A stretch of DNA of 21,947 nucleotides from Chara braunii (lineage: Eukaryota; Streptophyta; Charophyceae; Charales; Characeae): NCBI GenBank assembly GCA_003427395.1, contig BFEA01000265.1, forward strand, positions 2,037,170 through 2,059,116, read 5' to 3'. The position numbers and the translations under genes were made by a program. The notes beneath the pieces were generated by a model. The model saw only the letters and a list, made by a program, of their open reading frames with translations. It was not told where the DNA came from and made no database searches. Below are positions 1 through 8,458 of the stretch, piece after piece (the first letter of the stretch is position 1; the number at the start of each line of letters is the position of its first letter).

Positions 1-594
1 CTGTTGCATACCGTATAGGTGCAGACCAGAACAAGAACCGACCTTTCAATACAAGGTATAAGATAGCACAGCGGAAGACTTAGATACCAGTGATCCGAAC
101 AATCAATGTTGTAATGCAGCCCTGAACATACATCATCATCATCGTTTCATAGTGTGAATGGGTCTGGCGCTTCACACAGGAAGACAGCGCCAGCCCAGAA
201 CATAAACAGACGAGGAGGAAGGGGATAGACGAAGAGGAGGGGGAAGATGGGAATGTCGTCAACACCAAGTCTTCGGCACAAGCCCGAATAGTCCCTCGTC
301 GAACTGTCTGAATCCCAAATGTCAAGTCTGGATCCAATGTCGTCAAGTCTCAAGTCACAACTCTGTCTCTCTCTGTCGTAGTCTGAGAAGTCAGGTGGCG
401 AGAGGGTGAGAAGAGAAGGTGGACTTAGAAGAGGAAGAAGAAGAACTCTCTCTCTCTCTCTGTGTCCAGTACTAACCTGTGAAGTTGGCGCCTTGATGCA
501 GGTACCACGNAGATGGAGCTGNAGCGANGGCGCCACAGGTAAGNAACACTGGCCTCCGCCAGTCTCTCTCCCACTCTACGATCNACTACCTACC
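1..594. other. Non-coding stretch with CT microsatellite and Ns
   Basis: No reading frame here looks like a real protein; the open frames are products of CT/GA-rich, low-complexity sequence. A short CT microsatellite lies near 444-461 and GAG/GAA-rich sequence runs from about 210 to 440. Single N bases occur at 510, 522, 528, 544 and 584, which suggests a poorly resolved repeat in a draft assembly. I see nothing else that can be named. Confidence 0.5.
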
Positions 595-720
595 AGCGCC
601 CAGCGCTGAAGACTACAGCTACAGCTATGGCGCCCAGCGCCGAAGACTACAGCTAGCGCTACCACTACTGCCTAGCGCTACCACTACTGCCTAGCGCTGA
701 AGACTACTGCAGCGCTCCTC
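595..720. repeat. Degenerate minisatellite with AGCGCT and GAAGACTA motifs
   Basis: A 19-bp unit (CTAGCGCTACCACTACTGC) is repeated perfectly in tandem at 653-671 and 672-690. A variant copy follows at 691-710, and related CCCAGCGC-GAAGACTACAGC units lie upstream from about 598. The array is short and imperfect, with no coding frame kept across the units. It is read directly from the sequence and its origin is unknown. Confidence 0.75.
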
Positions 721-821
721 CTGAGTGCTGCGGCCGAATCCTGAAGACTACTTCCTACTGACACTCCCTCTCCCGTGAAGTGCATGGGAACCTCCTATGT
801 ACTACGGGTGTGCCTCTTGAG

Positions 822-1136
822 CCTGCCGAAGGGAGGCAGGGGCTGCAGCTGCAGCTCCTGCTCGAGTGCGTGAGGAACAGGCTATTTTGGGCCTGTTCCG
901 CATCCCTGTTTCCGTGCCTGAGTCTTAGGAGCAGGTCGAAACAATGAGGGCCTGAAAATGGCCCTCCGTTTCAGGCTGAAAACTCTGGGTCTGAAAAGAC
1001 CCAGAAATAGGCTGAAACGAGGTAGGGCCCGCAGGCCCTCGTTTTTCAGCATCCAGGCTGAAATGAACGGGGCCTGTAAGCCCTAAGTTTTAGGCTTTTA
1101 GGCTGAATGTCCGGGACGGGCCCTGTAGGGCCCGTG
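822..1136. repeat. Cluster of consecutive stem-loops
   Basis: At least six perfect or near-perfect inverted repeats follow one another. 822-827 pairs with 835-840 (6 bp). 874-882 pairs with 891-899 (9 bp, 8-nt loop). 946-952 pairs with 960-966 (7 bp, loop TGAAAAT). 985-992 pairs with 997-1004 (8 bp, GAAA loop). 1011-1020 pairs with the end of 1021-1050, enclosing a GGGCC/GGCCC inner stem. 1116-1123 pairs with 1128-1135 (8 bp, TGTA loop). The motif AGGCTGAA recurs between them near 973, 1010, 1052 and 1100. The cluster sits directly before the LINE fragment. It could be part of an LTR or untranslated leader of an unrecognised element; no protein is encoded. Confidence 0.7.
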
Positions 1137-1179
1137 TGGCTATGCAGTATGCCACATAGCTCTACCGGTCAACCAGTGG

Positions 1180-1878
1180 TTGCATATCAGAAGAAGCAAG
1201 AATGACCCTAACAGTTCAGATTTATGCGCGGTATGCTCAGAAAATGAACCAGAAGATATGCTACATTGCCTGATACGTTGTAGAGAGGCGACCGGATACT
1301 GGGCGAGGGCCTCGGATCTCTGGGATTCCCTCTTCTTGTCTCCCCTCCCTGAACATCCTATCCAACTCCTTCTATGGACTAACATCCCAGGTCAATTCCA
1401 CAAGACAGAGAAAACGTGGTTTGGAATGATCAGAAAGGTAACGTTGTGGTCCATCTGGAAGGAAAGGTGCTGTAGAACCATCAAGGGACTCTCGACTCCA
1501 AGGGACAAGGTATGGGCGGAGACAAAGACTTTGATTCAGGCGGAGATCCTTTGTAAGTGGCACAAGACGAGAAAGTCCATGCCAGATGACGAAGAGCAAC
1601 AGAGAAGAATCAAGGCAAAATTCACTAAGGTGTGGCTTGCAAGGGGCAAAGTGGCAGAGATAAATGACTTCCACATACGATGGAAAGACTGGCACAACTC
1701 AGAAGCAGGGGTGGAGAAGGCAGAGATCCCAGCCAGCAGAAGGACAACATCCATCACAGGTCACATAATATTGGAGGGCGAATCCCAAGACTGCAACTTC
1801 CGTAGCTTCTCTTACCTTTCTTGCTCTTCATTATTTATCTGCCAGGCTGATGTACTGGACCTGAGAGGAATGGTGTAA
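1180..1878 (+). pseudogene. LINE ORF2 C-terminal fragment with zf-RVT-like zinc-binding domain
   Basis: This 232-codon open frame starts at a TTG only because the track needed a start. The same frame continues upstream to about 1138 (ALPVNQWLHIRR), so it is a fragment, not a gene start. Residues 16-34 carry C-x2-C-x9-H-x4-C (C16, C19, H29, C34), followed by a tryptophan-rich stretch (GYWARASDLW, then TLWSIWKERC near residue 90). That order is typical of the zinc-binding domain after the reverse transcriptase in plant L1-type ORF2 proteins, where it is thought to help bind RNA or target DNA. The last 40 or so residues probably run into non-conserved sequence. The fragment has no catalytic domain and cannot support retrotransposition. 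It lies head-on to the - strand LTR that starts just beyond its poly(A) tail. Confidence 0.75.
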
Positions 1879-2061
1879 GTAAGGCAAACTGACAGTCAAT
1901 CCTCCTAGATGCGGGAGTAATCAATGCTGGTCAGGGTTCCTTCGGCCGGACGGAAGGAAGCGTGAATGTGTGCCATGATGTAATATTTTTTTCTGACTTG
2001 CCAGTGGAATAGGAACCGGACTGATGCTCCCCAGAATGGAAATGGAGCCAGGGCCTGTTAG

Positions 2062-2089
2062 AAAANAAAAAAAAAAAAAAAAAAAAAAA
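2062..2089 (+). other. Poly(A) tail of LINE fragment
   Basis: A run of adenines (one N at 2066) follows the LINE 3' untranslated region and ends sharply at a G at 2090. This fits a retrotransposed poly(A) tail better than a genic low-complexity tract. Confidence 0.8.
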
Positions 2090-2739
2090 GCATAATCTTG
2101 CCTCCAAGTTCCAACANCAATACAACAACAATGCAGTGGGCCTACTCAGGTATGTCTGCCCTAATCTACTCCCCACTACCTCTATACATGCTAGCCTCCA
2201 CCACCTATCTGACTGTCCACATGGCATTCGCCCAATACTGCTCGAAAACTCTGCGCATACAGGCTTCCTCCGCGAACACCAGGTAAGGACCGATAGGCTC
2301 ACTGCCTTCCTTCTTCCCCGTCCTGCACACCTTGCCACCCAGCTTCCTTGTACCCAGCTATGGCTGCGCTCGTCTCACAGCCACCGCAGCTGCTCTACCT
2401 TCGGGTGCTGCTCTCCCCAGACTAACATCGAACAGCACTTCCGCCTTGCGGCAAATGCCCAATGTGTCTGGGCTGGCCGCCTGCTCTCTTTCATTGCGGA
2501 GTGGTGGCCACGTGCATGCCCAGTAGGCAGTGCCTCAGGCCTACTAGAGCTGCACTCAGGTCCAAGCCTCTGTTACTAACTCGGAGGTTGGGCCTACTGG
2601 ATAGTTACAGGAGCTGCCCTGTGGCCAGACACAAAGGGGCCCCTCTGGTCAGCCTTCACTTAAGGCCAACGCCAAAATACCTGGCCTACCTTCACTGTCA
2701 GGGCCTCTTTGCAGCAGCAGAGGGGTATAGATCCTCACA
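2090..2739 (-). repeat. LTR of the - strand Ty3-type element (far end uncertain)
   Basis: On the - strand the LTR begins TGTGAGGATC at 2739, right after the purine tract. It shares with the LTR at 13071 the first ten bases and a TTAAGTGAAGGC hairpin element (- strand, 2651-2662 region). There is looser similarity through GC-rich blocks, and both have TTG/GTTATA-type repeats towards the far end. The far end cannot be fixed; I place it where the LINE poly(A) tail begins. One N lies at 2117. Confidence 0.6.
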
Positions 2740-2751
2740 TTTCCTCCCCCT
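2740..2751 (-). other. Polypurine tract of - strand element
   Basis: On the - strand this reads AGGGGGAGGAAA immediately before TGTGAGGATC. It occupies the position of the plus-strand primer used in Ty3-type reverse transcription, and it matches the placement of the purine tract at 13057-13070. Confidence 0.7.
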
Positions 2752-2779
2752 AAGGTTCGAAAGTCCTCTGAGAACCCAT

Positions 2780-3377
2780 TCATTCTTCTTGTTGCGTTCC
2801 TTTCAGAGCCCTTTCGTACCGAGGAGCAGTCTTCATCAGTTCCTCCCTTGTGAACCACCGATCCTCCTTGGGATCCCAATGATGTTTGAAGACCACCGAA
2901 TACTGCATTTGTTACTTCGGTGGTCTTCCCTTTCCTGGACGCTTTGGCGTAGGCATCTCCTTATGTTCCACGATGCCGTTGATGTGGATGTGTCCATCCA
3001 TGGTAGGCGGCAGCATTGATCGTTGAAAAGGAAATTGATCAGTTTAGGCAAAGGGTGGGAGTTTGGAAGCATGGAAAAAGGATAAGTATGGAGATGACGA
3101 GGGACATCTACAGCATAGCATGGGCCACCAGGACCATTCCCTATTATATCTAAGCTAGGCCCAGGACAAAACTACCGTGGCATCAGTTTGGGGGAATGTC
3201 CTGTTCTGGTGTGAACTCCGATGACTTTACCCATACTCTATCACCCACATACAATGTCGGCCTCTGTCTACGCTGATTTTCGGATGCTATCATCACCCTC
3301 TGAGCTTTCTGCAGCTGTTCTACATTCTCTAGCAGCATCCTTTTATAATCAAGAGCGCACTCCATACTATGAAACAA
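2780..3377 (-). pseudogene. Integrase C-terminus and chromodomain-like tail, decayed
   Basis: Three conserved blocks can be read on the - strand. First is QRVMIASENQRRQRP followed by GDRVWVKSSE (3377 to about 3190), matching the integrase C-terminal region of the + strand element (DAMIASENKHRRP, GDTVWVKSSE). Second is a DIIGNGPGG-type segment near 3110-3150 and a VPRHLHTYPF segment near 3070-3100, broken by frame changes. Third is a tail with GIVEHKEMPTPKRPGKGRPP and DPKEDRWFTREEL (about 3000-2820), ending at a stop at 2780-2782. An in-frame stop lies at 2912-2914. The tail occupies the place of the chromodomain of chromoviruses, which steers integration to particular chromatin. The copy is non-functional. 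Further upstream on the - strand (to about 3583) I see open sequence that I cannot match. Confidence 0.75.
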
Positions 3378-4298
3378 TAGCCCTTGAGACGTTGTCTGCG
3401 CACCTCATAGCGCTCTGCAACCCGATGCCTAAGTCATTCCAGTTTGCCTGTAGTACCCTCCTGTTGCCCAACGGTACAACTCAAATGCCAAGTCTGCAAC
3501 CAAAGCCCGCCTGTTGTCTCTGTATGCGTGGTGGAATGCGTGCAAGAACTCCTTCGAACGTTCGATTTGTCAGACAGACATAGGGCTGGAAATCTTTATC
3601 CTCCTCATCTATGTCCTGTAGCTCCTTTCATGCGCCCTGCCCACATTTCCTCACACGGAATCGGCGCACCCCAACCCCCTCCACCATGTTCACCAGACGT
3701 CCAGTAGATACTCGGTAACTTATTAGGAGCACCCCCAACACATGGAAGGCAGCGTCTCCCCCCCCAACAACATCACATGGAACATTTACTGCAAGCTCTA
3801 TGGCTGATAGTGAAGTCGGCTTCATCAAATGCAGCCAACATGCTGTAGCCGCAAGTGCAAAGCAAATTGGCATCTTCTCACAACAAATTTGTTGTGGCCA
3901 TCGGGCTGTGTGCCCAGCTACGATTACCACAACACCTTGCAACCCTACCAAGACATGCTCCGATCTCATGTTTCAAAATTTGAATTGGAAGCTTCAAAAG
4001 GCGCTTCGGCGGGGGTTCAGGTGTCCTACCAAAAATTTGCCATCGCCCAGTCACTGTAGGAGGCCGCATGGAAAACGTCTGGACGGACACTTTGCAGACC
4101 TTCGTCTCCTTTTCTGAAGAAACACCCATCCCTTCTTCCCGCTGCAAAAGCCGCAGCAGGCCCATAATAGACAAAAATGGTGGGCCCAGTTTCACTACGA
4201 AGGGTCAGTCAATTTCGGCCTGACTTCCAAGCTTCTATTAGCACTTCTACGGTTTGTAATGGTGTGATATCCGACCATTATTTGTGTTTTCTTTTTCC
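3378..4298. other. Stretch without recognisable gene
   Basis: Several overlapping open frames of about 100 codons exist on both strands (for example - strand 3969-3628 and 4195-3878). They overlap in different frames, have no motif I recognise and show no start context, so I treat them as chance. The left part (3378-3583) could be more of the decayed - strand Ty3 element. Nothing else is supported. Confidence 0.4.
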
Positions 4299-4478
4299 CT
4301 GCTTTTGTTTTCATAAAGGTGACGGCCTTGAGATATCATCATCAGAGTGACTGGCCTAATTCAGAACTGTTGGATTGGAAATTGAAATCGATTCCACTCA
4401 TCTGGTTCCATCAGGATTGGAACCTGGGTCTGTATTTCAACAGTTCAGGGGTGTACCAACTGAGCTACGCTCATCGGT
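4299..4478 (-). mobile_element. tRNA-derived SINE-like copy A
   Basis: On the - strand a tRNA-like head carries a box A (TAGCTCAGTTGG, 4456-4467) and a box B (GGTTCCAATCC, 4414-4424), the two parts of an internal RNA polymerase III promoter. The body continues with CTGAATT and the 16-mer GATGATATCTCAAGGC (4325-4340 on the opposite strand), then an A-rich end near 4299. The same head-to-body order occurs on the + strand at 18095-18257. The cloverleaf is not intact, so this is not a working tRNA gene. Confidence 0.6.
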
Positions 4479-4617
4479 GCAACCATTATTTGCTGATTTT
4501 AGTGGAGCAGTGATTTGTGTGTGGTTCTGCAGTAACCTGCATGCAGCTTGGGATGCGAGAAGACCTGCCAACGAGAGGGGTGTTGATGGAGTGCTCGTCA
4601 TGAGAGGACGCTACTGT

Positions 4618-4714
4618 CTTCCCCCGAATACAACATACGGTCATTATTCGTGTATCTGGGCTTAAAGTTGTCCCAAATACAGGCATAATGACCGTACGTT
4701 CTATTCGGGGGAAG
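4618..4714. mobile_element. Fold-back (hairpin) element 1
   Basis: Arms 4618-4660 and 4672-4714 (43 nt each) are inverted copies with five mismatches by eye, separated by 11 nt. The outer ends read CTTCCCCCGAAT and ATTCGGGGGAAG. The whole segment would fold into one long hairpin, as expected of a small non-autonomous fold-back or MITE-like element, or of a hairpin transcript source. No protein is encoded. It is related to 5403-5493. Confidence 0.75.
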
Positions 4715-5053
4715 AAGGTAAATGGCTAATGCACAGGTGCAAGCCCATGTCAACCAAACACTTGTGTGTGTGCTTTAAAAACAGAAACAAAAAACGTGTG
4801 TAATCTGTGATCAATAATGCCTACACAAGTGCTTATTGTGGATCGAGTTTTCCTCAATAGTTTTGTTTTTTGTAGTTCAGCCTGAAGGTAGATGGCTAAT
4901 GCACAGGTGCAATCCCATGTCAACCAAACACTTGTGTGTATGCTTTAAAAACAAAAACAAAAAACGTGTGTAATCTGTGATCAATAATGCCTACACAAGT
5001 GCTTATTGTAGATCGAGTTTTCCTCAATAGTTTTGCTTTTTGTAGTCCAGCCT
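4714..5053. repeat. 170-bp tandem duplication, two copies
   Basis: Copy one (4714-4883) and copy two (4884-5053) are nearly identical; I count only a handful of substitutions. Each contains GGCTAATGCACAGGTGCAA, CTTTAAAAACA and CCTACACAAGTGCTTATTGT. The high identity suggests a recent duplication. There is no gene in it. The duplication begins exactly at the right end of hairpin element 1. Confidence 0.85.
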
Positions 5054-5105
5054 TCAGAAGTTCAGATTGGCTATGACTGTGTTTTTTATTTTCTCTTTTA
5101 AAGTC

Positions 5106-5135
5106 TTCTTCTTTTTCTTTTTCTTTTTCTTTTTG
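5106..5135. repeat. TTTTTC microsatellite
   Basis: A short array of CTTTTT units forms a polypyrimidine stretch. Nearby 5260-5300 is also C/T-rich after an A run. No gene is visible between 5054 and 5402; the frames there come from this low-complexity sequence. Confidence 0.8.
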
Positions 5136-5402
5136 TGTGGCCTCACTCTCAAATGTCGCCAAATTGCCTTGTTCGTAGTTGGGCCACAAACCTCCTTTCT
5201 TGTAAGGGACGCCAGGCCCACTTCCTGGCTTGTATAAATTTGGAGGAGTGCTTTGGGGAAAAAAAAGGATTTCCCCCCCCCTTTCCTTTCTTGTTCTTCG
5301 TAACTTCCATCTTGATGCCAAGGGGCATGAATCAAGATCGCTGAGTTTTTGCAGACAAACGCACTTGCCAGGAACTTGCCTTTTTTTGCTGCTACCCTTC
5401 CT

Positions 5403-5493
5403 CACCTGAATAGAACGCCCGGTCATTATAACTGTATTCGAGCCATGTGTTTGTCTAGATACGGCAATCATGACCAGGTGTTCCATTCAGGTG
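5403..5493. mobile_element. Fold-back (hairpin) element 2
   Basis: Arms 5403-5437 and 5459-5493 (35 nt each) are inverted copies with about seven mismatches, with a 21-nt loop. The ends are CACCTGAATAGAAC and its imperfect complement. The inner part (GGTCATTATAACTGTAT) matches the arm of element 1 (GGTCATTATTCGTGTAT), so the two belong to one family despite different outer ends. Confidence 0.7.
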
Positions 5494-5523
5494 GAGCCTA
5501 AGGGTAGGGAGGCTAAGTCCCCG

Positions 5524-5611
5524 CTGGTGCTATTTTTGTGCTCAGAATAGCATGAACCTGGTCATTATCACATTCATATGTTTGTGCTTAGCGGCATGAG
5601 CATAGCACCAG
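5524..5611. repeat. Possible third member of the hairpin family
   Basis: Perfect 10-bp terminal inverted repeats (CTGGTGCTAT at 5524-5533 and its complement at 5602-5611) enclose CCTGGTCATTATCACATTC, which resembles the shared core of the two hairpins just upstream. Pairing of the inner parts is poor, so membership is tentative. Confidence 0.4.
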
Positions 5612-6420
5612 TGCAGCCAGTGTTTGAGAAAAAAACAAAAACAAGAAGTGCAGCCAGTGTTTGGAAAAACAAAAACAAAACGTGTGGCCGGAATAGGTCT
5701 ATACCTTCTCAAAATCTTGGGGCAGTGCCTCAATAGGAATGGAAGAAACCTGGAACAGATTGCAAGAAAAAGCATTCAGAATTTCAGAAACATTTCAGAT
5801 TGACACTTGGCTTTAATTTTCTGTTCGAGTTACGACGACAAATGATATTTCACAATGAGCTACAACAGCAAAGAGAAAACATACCCCCAAAGGTCGCCAC
5901 CTTGAGCGCCTACTCACATGAGGGCTTCCTTGGATGTATATGTATATGACCGCAATTGCATCCAGAGCTCAGTGGAAAAAGCCCTCGCATGAGTCATGGC
6001 CTCACGCGAATACCTTTTGCCGAAAAAAGTCAGCAACAACTGGTGACTGGGAAAAAAGGACACCTCATCCACATTTTAACGTGCCAATCGCTGAAACACT
6101 AATGCAGACCCACAGATGTACAGAATTTCCGCACAGATTTCTGTGGAGGAGATTTCTAGATTCAGTGGAGATGCTTAAGATTGTGCCAATATTATTTAGA
6201 TTCTCAACAAGAAAGCAAACCCACCCAATTTGTTAGATTCTCAAAATCTCAACAAGGCCAAGAGATCAGGTAGCTTCCAACAGACTCCAAACGGTGAACA
6301 GCTTTGACGGTTTGACCGATCCAGACACCACCTGCATGCAACTTAAGAAAAGCAACGTTGTCACGCGAGCGCCATCGGTTAGTGCTATTTTTTTTAGCAC
6401 TTTTTTTTCCCCCTCCGCAG
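5612..6420. other. Stretch without recognisable gene
   Basis: A duplicated phrase (TGCAGCCAGTGTTTG, near 5610 and 5648) with A-rich spacers is visible. After that the sequence is unremarkable and A/T-rich. The 100-codon frame at 5934-6236 has no motif and no neighbours that support it. I see nothing in the remainder. Confidence 0.4.
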
Positions 6421-6429
6421 CCTAGCAGC

Positions 6430-6564
6430 TCTCGTTGACCCGTCGGCCCTCCGGGCCAACCGGGCGCAAGGCGCGAACGAAGCAGCTTCGGCAAATCGCA
6501 CGAGAGAGATTTCGGCAAGTTTGGGCGGTAAGAGACGCGAGAGAGCCACGCCTTCGGGCGTGGC
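6430..6564. repeat. Stem-loop cluster with a TTCG tetraloop hairpin
   Basis: GCCACGCC (6545-6552) and GGCGTGGC (6557-6564) form a perfect 8-bp stem closed by a C-TTCG-G loop, an exceptionally stable hairpin in RNA. Upstream near 6445-6456, GGCCC and GGGCC flank TCC, and GAAGC-AG-CTTC lies near 6479. The region is GC-rich compared with its surroundings. No gene or known RNA family could be assigned. Confidence 0.6.
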
Positions 6565-6589
6565 AAACGAAAAACCATAGCCGCTCCAT

Positions 6590-7870
6590 CATCATCACGA
6601 ACGAAAACGCCAAGAGGTCAGCAGAGTACGACAACCAAGTGAGAAGAGAGGGAACAGGAAGAACAAACAGGGGAAGGAAAAACACGGGAGAGGCGTCTAA
6701 CAATAGTAAGTTTTGACAAAGGAAGAGTAGTAGCGGGGGAAGAAGGAGACAAAAGAAGGATTTACCTGTTCTGGGAAACGCCGGATACAACCAGGAGGGA
6801 GAGGGGGAGAGCGAGAACGTTCCAACGGAATAGAAGGGACCACCCACGGTAATGCACGACAGACAAGAGTGAGGGAAGAGACAAGACGGAAGAACAGAAG
6901 TCGGAACTACAAGGGCGCGGCATCTATCATTAGCAAGAACTCGAGAAGGCAGCAGAGTAATGGGGAAGTAAAAAGCGGCAAAAGAAGGTATTTCCGAAAT
7001 TGGGAGAAGGCGAATACAGCCAAGAGACGCGTTTGAAGTGGCGAGGAACGAGGAAAGTAGAGGAGGTCAAGACAAAGAAAAAGGAAGGGAAGGAATGATG
7101 ATTTAGGGAAAAGTTAAGTACAGGGGGAGGGAGAGATCGACTAAGCGGACAAGAGGATTCCACACAGGGCAACAAGCCGCACAGGAAGAGCGGCAACAGA
7201 AGTGAGAAAGGGTTCGACTCCTCCATAGAAACTCCAAAGATCATCATCGAAGGTGAAACCCCAACCAAGTTACCCTCAAATGAGAAAGGTAAGTCCAAAC
7301 TACAAAGCTACCCCTAGTCCTCTGATTGAATCTCCCGTAACCCTGCAATCTTCCGTTGTCACAAGCGGATCTCTTACAGAACGCTGTCCTGCATAATCCT
7401 CCAGGTTACGTCTCAAAAGGCAATGAGATTTCCATCTAGGTGAAACTTTTGAGTCGCTTGCCAGCAGAAATCAGACGCAGGAAAGAAGGAGATCGAAATC
7501 TCTCCACCGCTGAATGGCATTTCCATCCGTTGGGAAGGGTCGGAAACGAGACAGGGAAAAAAAAGTAAGGAGCGGAGGCGACGATCATAGGGACCCGCAG
7601 AAATTTGGGGAACAGACAAGGAAGGGAAGGGCACTCGAGTGAAGGGCGTGTATGTACTGGAGAGCGTCGAGAGAAACAAACAACAAGAGGAACGTACAAG
7701 GAAAGGGGAAGGGCATCCAGTGGACACAGAGATCCTAGAGGGGAAAGAGACGCAAACAAAGGAACGGAGGCGTGAGCGGAGGTGTGAGAGAGAGAAGACA
7801 GGAAAGGGGCGAGAATATCAAGGAGAGTGGACACGACGTGAGAAAGGAGACAGGTCCGAAAAAGATCGAT
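6590..7870. other. Purine-biased 1.3-kb stretch, no recognisable gene
   Basis: The + strand is strongly enriched in A and G (GAGAAGAGAGGG-type sequence) over about 1.3 kb, so all frames on either strand give biased, low-complexity proteins. A diverged tandem duplication with an offset of about 228 bp is visible (6693-6710 against 6920-6937, and 6752-6790 against 6981-7020). The stretch ends in an A/T-rich segment at 7870-7980. I recognise no coding domain. Confidence 0.5.
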
Positions 7871-7984
7871 GAATAGAATATTATTTATTCTTTATTAATT
7901 TCAGTATAATTATGATCAATATTCTACAACATTTATTTTCAACATTATTTACTCTATAATATTCTTTGTCGTCATTAATTCGGG

Positions 7985-8458
7985 CCACATTAACCTTTAA
8001 ATTCCACCGTCTCCTTAATCTGATCTCTTCCGCAAAGCCGATCCCCAAGTGGGGAGGCTAACCCCTGAAAAATTTTGTCAAATTCTAGGACCAATCCGCT
8101 CCCGTTGGTTGGCATCCCACCGCCATCGCTTTCGGTTGCAGCAATCCTTTAAATCCCGCCGTCTCCTTAATCTGATCTCTTCACCAAAGTCAATCCCCAT
8201 GTGGGGAGGCTAACCCCTGTCAATTTGTAGCCAAATTCCAGGCCCAATCCGCTCCCATTGGTTGGCATCCCACCTCCATCGCTTTTGGTTATAGCAATTC
8301 CTTGGTACATCGATCCGTTTCCACCTTGCCAGGCCCCCAAACGTATCCCTTTTCCCCCTCCACCCTCCCGCCGCCCCCCAAAAAAAGTCGATCCCCAAGT
8401 GGGGAGGCCAGCCCCTGCCAATCTTTTGTCGGATTCCGGGCCCACCCAGACCAGCAAA
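7985..8458 (+). repeat. Tandem GC-rich monomers upstream of the ORF1-like frame
   Basis: Two copies of a 152-bp unit (matching points 7995 and 8147, and 8037 and 8189) and a third partial copy (8387) precede the ATG at 8459. Each holds CTTTAAATYCC, GTCTCCTTAATCTGATCTCT and a CCCCAAGTGGGG block followed by GGCTAACCCCTG or a variant. The units also contain CCAAT and ATTGG motifs. Arrays of promoter monomers just before ORF1 are known in some LINEs (mouse L1), and these could play the same role; that is inference from position only. Confidence 0.65.

Larger units (their letters stand above)
1138..2089 (+). mobile_element. 3' end of a LINE (L1-type non-LTR retrotransposon)
   Basis: The segment reads in the order expected for the 3' end of an L1-type LINE: the C-terminal zinc-binding part of ORF2 (to 1878), about 180 bp of 3' untranslated sequence, and a poly(A) tail at 2062-2089 broken by one N at 2066. 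The 5' part (endonuclease and reverse transcriptase) is missing, as in typical 5'-truncated insertions. The 5' limit is approximate, because coding similarity fades upstream of about 1155 where the stem-loop cluster begins. I could not find a convincing target-site duplication of the bases after the tail. Confidence 0.75.
2090..3377 (-). mobile_element. 3' end of a Ty3-type LTR retrotransposon, opposite strand
   Basis: Read on the - strand, the order is integrase C-terminus, chromodomain-like tail, stop codon (2780-2782), about 28 bp of spacer, a purine tract and an LTR starting TGTGAGGATC. The + strand element at 9543-14075 has the same order and nearly the same spacing from stop to LTR (about 40 bp in both). 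The spacer shares TTCTCAGAGGACTnTCGAA with that element. This copy is more decayed. Its 5' parts are not recognisable beyond about 3380-3580, and its LTR is interrupted or ended by the LINE poly(A) tail. Confidence 0.75.

Noticed and set aside
1-10. CTGTTGCAT at the window start as the end of a - strand LTR
   Set aside because: It resembles the complement of the possible LTR end at 14068-14075, but only over seven bases, with no further similarity inward.
406-609. Coding frames across 147-609
   Set aside because: They rest on CT/GA microsatellite sequence and contain N bases; both strands are open, which is typical of simple sequence.
4407-4478. tRNA gene on the - strand
   Set aside because: Box A and box B are good but the acceptor and anticodon stems do not form, and the flanking body matches another copy, so a SINE-like element fits better.
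6930-7834. Long - strand frames in the purine-biased region
   Set aside because: Leucine/serine/proline-rich translations in overlapping frames follow from pyrimidine-rich sequence; no motif or start context.
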